Shown here: positions 1-5,058 of the stretch, piece after piece
Layout: each line of letters starts with the position of its first letter
How positions within the stretch are numbered: the stretch's first letter is position 1
Origin: an uncultured Bacteroides sp.
Lineage (GTDB): Bacteria > Bacteroidota > Bacteroidia > Bacteroidales > Bacteroidaceae
Length of the DNA stretch: 11,135 nt
Direction of reading: 5' to 3'
Assembly: GCA_900557355.1 (NCBI GenBank)
Contig: USSR01000169.1
Location: 1 to 11,135, forward strand
Made by a program: the position numbers and the translations under genes
Notes under the pieces: generated by a model
Told to the model about the DNA's origin: nothing
The model's input: only the letters and a program-made list of their open reading frames with translations
The model's database searches: none

Positions 1-333
1 AAACTGAAAGCAATCAAATTCAAAGCAGACAAAGAACTGAAAGCCGAACTTTCCGATATGGAATTCCACCGTTCGAAATACAGGCCACATTCTGCCGGGC
101 TTTCCGAAGTGGAGATAGATATGGAATTGACAAAGTATTTTTCGGAAAACCAACTTATCACCCGGAAAGACTTCCAGTACCTCTGCGGAATGACACAAAT
201 TACTGCATACCGGCATATAAAAAGACTAATCGCAGAAAAGAAGTTGCAAAACAAAGGGACTACCCACCAACCCATTTATACACCCGTTCCAGGTAATTAC
301 AGGGTTTCGGTGGCTGTGAAATACAAAGAATAA
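1..333 (+). CDS. HU-type DNA-binding protein with C-terminal winged helix (3' part)
   Basis: The reading frame is open from the first base, so the gene starts upstream; 110 codons are visible. The first ~20 residues (KLKAIKFKADKELKAEL and following) resemble the end of the Bacteroidales HU-like domain, where a basic beta-arm strand leads into a 'K-x-L-K-x-x-L' helix. From about visible residue 38 comes a compact helical domain (YFSENQLITRKDFQYLCG, then TAYRHIKRLIAEKKL) followed by a short beta hairpin ending in YTPV. This is a plausible winged helix-turn-helix. HU domains fused to a wHTH are a known Bacteroidetes arrangement (HU-HIG family). Expected role: cytoplasmic DNA binding, nucleoid or regulatory. 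The assignment rests on motif resemblance only; the diagnostic HU N-terminus is outside the window. Confidence 0.55.
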   Translation, partial: KLKAIKFKADKELKAELSDMEFHRSKYRPHSAGLSEVEIDMELTKYFSENQLITRKDFQYLCGMTQITAYRHIKRLIAEKKLQNKGTTHQPIYTPVPGNYRVSVAVKYKE

Positions 334-605
334 GAATATAAAGGGCAACAATGGTGGTTGGAGAGAGGTATGAAAGTAGAAGATTTTCTAAGTATCAATC
401 CTGTTAAGTTGTTTGGATGAAAGAGTGGATGAACCTCTCCCTCTTCACCCTCTTTTCCCTTTCCAATAAAGGTTTCAGCGAAAATGTGAAGAATAAATCT
501 ACAATATAAAATGTGATGATTCTTTAATAATCAGTGGTAAATAGCATACCTTTGTTCAACCAAATCCATTTTTAAAATTCCAGCACTTTATTAACCTATA
601 AGACA
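334..605. other. Intergenic region with two tiny overlapping ORFs and a pyrimidine run
   Basis: No recognisable gene. Two very small ORFs sit in tandem on the plus strand: 370-420 (16 aa, MKVEDFLSINPVKLFG), preceded by a purine-rich GGAGAGAGG that could serve as a ribosome site, and 417-509 (30 aa), starting in an ATGA overlap with the first stop. The overlap and upstream purine run look like translational coupling, but both could be chance. Positions 434-464 are 30 pyrimidines in 31 bases. A 7-bp inverted repeat, GAGAGGT (363-369) with ACCTCTC (433-439), could fold the first ORF into a loop. The promoter at 523-554 lies in the 3' half. Confidence 0.35.
523..554 (+). promoter_or_regulatory. 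Bacteroides-type promoter
   Basis: TACCTTTG at 547-554 matches the Bacteroides -7 consensus TAnnTTTG exactly. TTTA at 523-526 is a one-mismatch -33 element (consensus TTTG) with a 20-nt spacer, close to the usual 19-20. Predicted transcription start is near 560, about 45 nt before the remnant lipoprotein frame, so this is probably the original promoter of that now-broken gene. Confidence 0.5.
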
Positions 606-1032
606 AAAATATTTTTGATTTTAACACTGATATTTATCTTTGTCTTTATCTCTTGTAAAAATAAAGACAGTGTAGACATAGCGTTAGATTATGCAAGCAC
701 CAATCGCACTGAAGTTAATAAAAGTATTATCACATTATGAAGGAGACAGTCTGAAATATAAGGCTACGCATTTTTTAATTGACAACATGATTCATCACTA
801 TTCTTTCACCAGCGAACGTTTATGGAAATATTATAAAATCATAACCAGACATCTCTATGAGCTTTTCTACTTTGCCCAAAATGATCCTTGTTTTTTAGGA
901 CAGAAAGTAGCAGCAGGAGATGTCTTAACCTATGATTCAATCCCCTCCAAAGTGCTTTACTTACTGAAGGACTTAACCAAGAAGGAAGAACGGATATTCA
1001 CCTATGAAGGAGGGAAACAAATATGGTGGTAG
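606..1032 (+). pseudogene. Decayed transglutaminase-like lipoprotein, N-terminal fragment
   Basis: Two adjacent frames together give one recognisable protein. From 606 the frame reads KIFLILTLIFIFVFISC, a lipoprotein signal with lipobox FISC, then KNKDSVDIALDYASTNRTEVNK, and stops at about 738. The next frame continues VLSHYEGDSLKYKATHFLIDNM. Removing one A from the AAAA run at about 718-721 joins them into ALDYAxxNRxEVNKVLSHYEGDSLK. I recognise this N-terminal signature from Bacteroides lipoproteins that carry a transglutaminase-like domain and are several hundred residues long. No ATG, GTG or TTG precedes residue K606 back to the in-frame stop at 573-575: the codon where ATG is expected (603-605) is ACA, and the first possible start is TTG 615. 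The frame ends at 1032, far before any transglutaminase core. So start loss, frameshift and truncation coexist. The family call is from memory of the motif, not a search. Confidence 0.6.
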
Positions 1033-1265
1033 TTATATTAATTGCATTATGTATTCTCCTTTTGATCATCATATACGCTCAATCCGAAATCGTGGTAATA
1101 ACGTCAATGATGCTATTAATTTTAGGCAACTATACCTTGTTTACATTAATATTTAAAAAATTCACGTTTATGATTATAACATTTAAACTATTTGTTATAT
1201 TTGCACCAAATATACAAATAAGATTGGACTTTTCCAATCATTGTAACGACATAAAATAGCTCAAT
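1033..1265. other. Region without a convincing gene; degenerate ORFs
   Basis: Very AT-rich. Two overlapping plus-strand frames are open: 1004-1156 (50 aa; contains NCIMYSPFDHHIRSIRNRG, mixed polar composition) and 1023-1259 (78 aa, nearly all I/L/V/F as expected from AT-rich chance sequence). Neither has a ribosome site or a family I recognise. The 50-aa frame has the more protein-like composition and overlaps the pseudogene tail, so it may be further coding debris after another frameshift. TATATTTG at 1196-1203 matches the Bacteroides -7 box, but no -33 element is correctly spaced. Confidence 0.4.
1222..1239. other. Perfect 7-bp hairpin, terminator-like on minus strand
   Basis: GATTGGA (1222-1228) pairs perfectly with TCCAATC (1233-1239) around a 4-nt loop. 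Read on the minus strand, the stem is followed by TTATTTGTATATTTG, a T-rich but interrupted tract. On the plus strand the following bases (ATTGTAACG) are not T-rich. If it is a terminator it therefore works for minus-strand transcription coming out of the structured element at 1266-1394. The stem is only moderately GC-rich, so strength is uncertain. Confidence 0.4.
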
Positions 1266-1394
1266 CGCCTTCTGAATCACCACCTCGGAAATTAAACGAG
1301 CTATAAATGAACCAATACATATTGGGTGAGTTGAAACCTTATAGGCGTAGACTTCCCCATAATGTATTGTGGCTTGTGGTGAGCCAAGAAGGCG
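1266..1394. repeat. Nested inverted-repeat element, candidate structured RNA or dispersed repeat
   Basis: Three pairs of exact inverted repeats lie in correct nested order: CGCCTTCT (1266-1273) with AGAAGGCG (1387-1394); TCACCAC (1277-1283) with GTGGTGA (1376-1382); CAATACAT (1313-1320) with ATGTATTG (1362-1369). A local 4-bp hairpin, CTCG (1284-1287) with CGAG (1297-1300), fills the left side, and GGG (1324-1326) with CCC (1355-1357) extends the innermost helix. This gives a branched rod of about 129 nt. The separating internal loops are short (3 and 4 nt between the outer helices), so the arrangement is unlikely to be chance. All strong pairs are Watson-Crick, so the strand cannot be decided from wobble pairs. 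It could be a small RNA, a structured leader of the lipoprotein gene at 1495, or a palindromic dispersed repeat. Confidence 0.5.
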
Positions 1395-1471
1395 TATGGG
1401 TGATAGTCTGCGCTTTCTTGTATACTTGTAATGCGTGGTTATCGCCAAATGTGGCGAGGATTTATTTCTAA
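1307..1471 (+). CDS. Possible 54-aa small protein overlapping the structured element
   Basis: An ATG that directly follows an in-frame stop opens a 54-codon frame: MNQYILGELKPYRRRLPHNV, then VLWLVV, then a hydrophobic stretch around residues 31-40 (WVIVCAFLYT). Composition is more protein-like than in the other frames (balanced R/K, W, aromatic residues). There is no clear ribosome site and no family I recognise. It shares its DNA with the nested inverted repeats, so it may be a by-product of that element rather than a gene. The minus-strand frame across the same DNA is also open, so only weak support exists for either. Confidence 0.2.
   Translation: MNQYILGELKPYRRRLPHNVLWLVVSQEGVWVIVCAFLYTCNAWLSPNVARIYF
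1442..1457 (+). terminator. Short GC hairpin followed by T-rich DNA
   Basis: TCGCC (1442-1446) pairs with GGCGA (1453-1457) around a 6-nt loop and is followed by GGATTTATTTCTAATATT on the plus strand. It resembles a weak intrinsic terminator for plus-strand transcription from the structured element. It could equally be a leader hairpin, since the lipoprotein start codon is only 37 nt further on. The T tract starts two bases after the stem and is interrupted. Confidence 0.3.
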
Positions 1472-1494
1472 TATTAACCATAATTTATAAGTTT

Positions 1495-1899
1495 ATGAAA
1501 AAGTTCTTTAGTATTACGCTGTTACTTACAGCTATGTTTTTAACGCTCTCTGCGTGTTCAAGCGATGACGACGAAGAGATAGAGATAGCAGATACAATCT
1601 ACATGTTCACTTATACTGGTGAAAATCCTCCCGATGGTGTTTATTTGAATGTTACATTGTTTGAATACAATGAACTTGGAGAAAAGATAGCGCAAAATCA
1701 CTACAATCGCTGCCGAAAAGGATATTACCACGGTTATATTGCAAATAAAAACTCCGTAAAGGTGAAGGTTTATCTTGAAACAACTAATGGTTCTAAGTCC
1801 GATACTAATTGGGTACAACAAGTTTTCTATCTTGAAAAAGGTAATAGAATAGAAATTACTGTTACAGGAGAAAGTAGAATAGGAAAAACAGAACCTTAA
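1495..1899 (+). CDS. Small surface-type lipoprotein of unknown function
   Basis: The protein has 134 aa. Residues 1-20 are a signal peptide (MKKFFSITLLLTAMFLTLSA) with lipobox LSAC and lipidated Cys21. The mature N-terminus SSDDDEE is a serine-acidic stretch of the kind that acts as a lipoprotein export signal in Bacteroidetes, so exposure on the outer face of the outer membrane is likely. The remainder (about residues 33-134) alternates short hydrophobic and polar segments (DTIYMFTYTG, VYLNVTLFEYNE, VKVKVYLETTN, VFYLEKGNRIEITVTG). This predicts a single small beta-sandwich; I do not recognise the family. The ATG at 1495 is chosen because it directly begins the signal peptide; the longer frame from 1435 would put 20 unrelated residues ahead of it. 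The 3' end overlaps the convergent gene by 38 bp. No promoter with a good -7 box was seen just upstream. Confidence 0.8.
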   Translation: MKKFFSITLLLTAMFLTLSACSSDDDEEIEIADTIYMFTYTGENPPDGVYLNVTLFEYNELGEKIAQNHYNRCRKGYYHGYIANKNSVKVKVYLETTNGSKSDTNWVQQVFYLEKGNRIEITVTGESRIGKTEP

Positions 1900-2749
1900 T
1901 TTTTTCAATTATGACGTTAATTATCTGTCTGTGTATATGGGGAGTTTGCATGATATTTGCAGGATTAACCAAGAAATAATTGTAATGCAAAATGTTATTG
2001 GCACTGTCCATCATTTTGTGTAAATAGAAAACTTCCGGATAAAGGGCAAGATTTTTCGTCATGAGGTTACTACAATTATGGAATATCCTCCTTGTCGCTT
2101 TCTTATAATACTCCAAGGCCTTAGATATTAAAGCGATAGAATCACGTTGGAGATCTTTTTCTGATTCGGATAATGTGTCCAGTTGTTTATACAAATCAGA
2201 GATATAATCATTCTTTATTTTTAGAACAGCCCTTCTTATTGTTTCAGGTTTATTTCCCTTCATCGCTTTTTCCTTCTCCAATTGCAATTTAGCTATTTGA
2301 AGAGTCTGTTCATTCTGAGTTAATATACGATCAACATCTAAACGCGCTATGTAGTTTAAAGCACGGCGACATCGTCCATCAAAAATCTGAAAAGTTTTAA
2401 GCCATGCATGTACCATTGGTTTTAACTCAGCCTTTTTCAAGCTATCTGTTGTTTCTCTATACATATTCCTTAGTCGATGCCACTCCATCTTCGCCAACAA
2501 ACGATCATCTGCAGCTTCCTTATATAATGCTCTCCACTGTTCCAAATCGTCATTTGACACTTGGGTAGTTTTTCTTCCCAGAGACAAACGATTGGTACTA
2601 TATTGACTCTGCATTACCTTCAATTTTCTATCCCACTTTTCAACTTTCACTTTCTGTTCCTTCAAAGAAGGTTGAGCATTTATTGCTATACAGCCGAATA
2701 TACAAGCAAGCATCCATACAATAACAGTCTTTCTATAAAAGTAGATCAT
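1862..2749 (-). CDS. Exported helical protein of unknown function
   Basis: The protein has 295 aa from ATG 2749. A TTG at 2758 would add three residues, but neither start has a clear ribosome site, so ATG is preferred. Residues 1-25 are a Sec signal (RKTVIVWMLACIFGC, then IAINA before Gln26). Cleavage after INA by signal peptidase I fits best, though IFGC20 could be a lipobox. Residues ~28-255 are highly charged and predicted almost wholly helical, with heptad-like stretches (LEKEKAMKGNK; LYKQLDTLSESEKDLQRDS), suggesting a periplasmic coiled-coil protein. The last ~40 residues change character to hydrophobic and low-complexity (KVLFFLFYFLL) and run antisense into the neighbouring lipoprotein. 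The original stop may therefore have been lost. It lies 132 nt downstream of the surface-protein operon, beyond a stem-loop. No -7 box was found before it, so readthrough is possible. Function unknown. Confidence 0.7.
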   Translation of the reverse strand: MIYFYRKTVIVWMLACIFGCIAINAQPSLKEQKVKVEKWDRKLKVMQSQYSTNRLSLGRKTTQVSNDDLEQWRALYKEAADDRLLAKMEWHRLRNMYRETTDSLKKAELKPMVHAWLKTFQIFDGRCRRALNYIARLDVDRILTQNEQTLQIAKLQLEKEKAMKGNKPETIRRAVLKIKNDYISDLYKQLDTLSESEKDLQRDSIALISKALEYYKKATRRIFHNCSNLMTKNLALYPEVFYLHKMMDSANNILHYNYFLVNPANIMQTPHIHRQIINVIIEKIKVLFFLFYFLL

Positions 2750-2805
2750 AACTTTCAACTATTCTGAAACATTTAATTATGACAACTTTGGCTTATATCA
2801 TACAA

Positions 2806-2845
2806 GAGCCGAATATGTCTCAAACTTTCAACACATACTCAGCTC
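2806..2845 (-). terminator. Long stem-loop after the surface-protein operon
   Basis: A 13-bp stem is formed by 2806-2818 (GAGCCGAATATGT) and 2833-2845 (ACATACTCAGCTC) with a 14-nt loop. Two of the 13 positions are C-A mismatches when read on the plus strand but become G-U wobble pairs in the minus-strand RNA. The structure therefore makes best sense in the transcript of the minus-strand operon, beginning 36 nt after its last stop. The following minus-strand bases (TTGTATGATATAAG) form only a weak T tract, while A-rich DNA precedes the stem. It may be an imperfect terminator or a 3' mRNA-stabilising hairpin. Confidence 0.6.
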
Positions 2846-2881
2846 TTTTTTATATTTTTTACTTAATGAAATATGGACAGC

Positions 2882-5053
2882 TTATTTGTCATAATCACGC
2901 CATTCCAAATCTTTCGTATAATCTCCTAAGAACATACCACGCCATACCACTTTTTTACTCTCTGCTTCATACGAGCTAGCCACACCATCCAATTTAGAAG
3001 TCTTAAATTTCTGATCACGTGTCGTTTCAGTTGGGAAAGGAACTCCCATCCATTCCAGGACGGCAGGCACTGGTAATACACTTTCCATCATTCTTCCATC
3101 GGCTAACATCGTCTGATATAGCGTATTAGGCATAGTCATATACCGCAATATATCACCTTCCTCTTTTTTAATATTGGTATAATAACTCCTACCATCGGCA
3201 CCTACTATTTTCTTCCGCAAACGAATACCCTCCGTCGGTATATCCCTATACTCATATTCTACCACTTCTTTGCCATCAGCACCTATTGTACGGCTTTTTA
3301 CAAATCGTTTCTTCACTGTCTTTATCTGATTGACAACAATCGAATCATCTTGTATATATTGTCCATTATCGCCCTTATAAAACTGCCAATAACCAATAAG
3401 ATGTTTATAATTAGGATCTGAAGCCGTCAACTTCAGTTTATTACTGTAACTCACAACCTCCTCCGGTGCAAACTCTTTATTCCAAATACGAATTTCTAGA
3501 ATGTAACGGCATGAATTTCTCATTCCTCCATTAATTTCCAAATTGAAATTATCTATAAAAGACCTACTTTCCTTATCAACCTCCTTTTCTATAACAGTAG
3601 CAGATGCCGTTTTTTTTATCCCATCATAATAATTATATAAAGCCAGTTTTCCTCTTCGCTTAGAAATATACCTTGTATATGGAGGAGTTATATTCCCCCA
3701 TTGATCACCACCCACATAATTACCATCCTTGTCATATTCATTACCAGTCTCTTCTTTCGTCTCGATATATGCTTCTGAATTATAAAGTTTCATGGTAGAA
3801 GTCAATGTGTGAACCATAGGATTCAGAAAATTAGCAGCACCGTTTTGTGACATAGTCCCATCACTTTGTCCAAAAAAGGAAGCAGCTCCAGAAGTATAAG
3901 TATGATCTAATTTTACATACCAATTGCCTTTACTAAGAATATTTATCCCATCCTGATTCCAAGGAACATAGCTATGACTATTAGAAGGTCTTGCCGCCAT
4001 TATGAATTCAACAGTCATTCCACCATCTAATGAATCGGGCGAATAAATCTGGCGCATAGTCGCAATATCTTTCAAGTCTGAAGTACGAGTTATGGAATCA
4101 ATAACTGTCCCATAAAATGACTGATCAAAACACAATACATCTTCTACTACTCCCGGATTCATCTCTTTCGGCTGTGTAAAGTGATCATAATAAAAAACAC
4201 CAAACATACTTCGTTCTTCCAAAGACACCCCTCCGTAAGTACCATTAGCCGTTCCGCCATGATTAGAAGTAACAACTACTAACCAATCTTCGTAATAATA
4301 ATTCGGACGCGCCCTAACAGCGTCCAGCAACTGACCTATATAATCATCCATCTTCGACATAGCTTCCACATAAGCGGTATTTCCTGTATTCCATCCTCCT
4401 CCACTCACTGCAGCATCTAAAACACTTCGAAAAGAAAGATAAATTACCCGGTTATTTTCTTCATCTATATTTTGTAAAGCTTTATTTAATGTTTCCTCAT
4501 CCGAAGTAGATGTGAATGTTACGCTTGCTTCATCCAATAATTTATCATTCAGTGTTTTCCATGGTGTAATAGCTAATGTTTTCATTGATTTGTTATAATC
4601 AGTAATATACTGAAAAAAGCCAGGATAAGCTTTCAATGACTCGTCAAAATCCGGATCAAACACTTGTTCCGACTGATAAGTATTATCCGACACCCCATGT
4701 CTTAAAGGTATATTGCCAGTCAGCATCGAAGCGGATGCAATTGCATTTTCCGCTGTAGATGCATAACTCTCTCCTTCCACATGCTCCGCTTCCATCCCAT
4801 TCCAAGAATAACGACTGTGAGAAAGCATTCCCTTTATAGTTCCATTCTCGGGAAAAGCATTTTTTGCCAAATCCCCTCCTCCAGCACCATCGAGATTAAT
4901 CCATAGCACATACTTTTCAATAGAGGCACGGCTTGCCGTTTTGCCCTCCTCTTCCACTTCCATAGGCGTATCATATTTGGTACATGCAGTCAGTACACTT
5001 CCCAATACCATTACTACCAAGAAGCCATATTTCCATATCTGTTGTGTTTTCAT
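2882..5053 (-). CDS. Alkaline-phosphatase-fold/LamG surface lipoprotein (DUF4983-like), probably inactive
   Basis: The protein has 723 aa. The signal ends in lipobox LTAC with lipidated Cys24. Residues ~47-290 show the alkaline-phosphatase superfamily layout: WINLDGAGGG (Asp55, usual first metal ligand), a helix ending MLTGNIPLRHG (110-120), SVLDAAVSGG (Asp213), and WLVVVTSNHGG (257-267). Residues ~345-535 look like a LamG/concanavalin-like lectin domain (TVEFIMAARPSNS near the start; ILEIRIWNKEFAPEEV near the end). The tail has HLIGYWQF and the 'AVLEWMGV' pattern of DUF4983 proteins. Key residues are altered: the position ten residues before the MLTG glycine, where the Ser/Thr nucleophile belongs, is Asn103; the His of D-x-x-G-H is Ser217; and SDHG reads SNHG (Asn264). 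Start choice: ATG 5053 lies 10 nt after a perfect AAGGAGG, whereas TTG 5062 would sit on top of it. It is the last gene of the operon, 5 nt after the M60-like gene. It probably binds a ligand at the cell surface. Confidence 0.8.
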   Translation of the reverse strand: MKTQQIWKYGFLVVMVLGSVLTACTKYDTPMEVEEEGKTASRASIEKYVLWINLDGAGGGDLAKNAFPENGTIKGMLSHSRYSWNGMEAEHVEGESYASTAENAIASASMLTGNIPLRHGVSDNTYQSEQVFDPDFDESLKAYPGFFQYITDYNKSMKTLAITPWKTLNDKLLDEASVTFTSTSDEETLNKALQNIDEENNRVIYLSFRSVLDAAVSGGGWNTGNTAYVEAMSKMDDYIGQLLDAVRARPNYYYEDWLVVVTSNHGGTANGTYGGVSLEERSMFGVFYYDHFTQPKEMNPGVVEDVLCFDQSFYGTVIDSITRTSDLKDIATMRQIYSPDSLDGGMTVEFIMAARPSNSHSYVPWNQDGINILSKGNWYVKLDHTYTSGAASFFGQSDGTMSQNGAANFLNPMVHTLTSTMKLYNSEAYIETKEETGNEYDKDGNYVGGDQWGNITPPYTRYISKRRGKLALYNYYDGIKKTASATVIEKEVDKESRSFIDNFNLEINGGMRNSCRYILEIRIWNKEFAPEEVVSYSNKLKLTASDPNYKHLIGYWQFYKGDNGQYIQDDSIVVNQIKTVKKRFVKSRTIGADGKEVVEYEYRDIPTEGIRLRKKIVGADGRSYYTNIKKEEGDILRYMTMPNTLYQTMLADGRMMESVLPVPAVLEWMGVPFPTETTRDQKFKTSKLDGVASSYEAESKKVVWRGMFLGDYTKDLEWRDYDK

Positions 5054-5058
5054 ATTTA

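Noticed and set aside
1196..1220. TATATTTG (+) and CAAATATA (minus -7 box) as divergent promoters
   Set aside because: The -7 matches occur in AT-rich DNA without a correctly spaced -33 element on either strand.
1023..1259. 78-codon hydrophobic ORF as a membrane protein
   Set aside because: Almost all I/L/V/F in very AT-rich DNA, overlaps the pseudogene tail, lacks a ribosome site, and its end runs through the 1222-1239 hairpin.
1188..1481. 97-codon open frame on the minus strand
   Set aside because: No ribosome site, no recognisable family, and it runs through the nested inverted repeats and both flanking hairpins; better explained by the structured element.
1560..1908. Minus-strand ORF opposite the small lipoprotein
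   Set aside because: The plus frame has a clear lipoprotein signal and acidic export motif; the antisense frame has no ordered features.
2806..2860. Plus-strand intrinsic terminator (stem followed by a long T tract)
   Set aside because: The T tract is attractive, but no plus-strand gene lies upstream and the stem has two mismatches on this strand that become G-U pairs only in minus-strand RNA.
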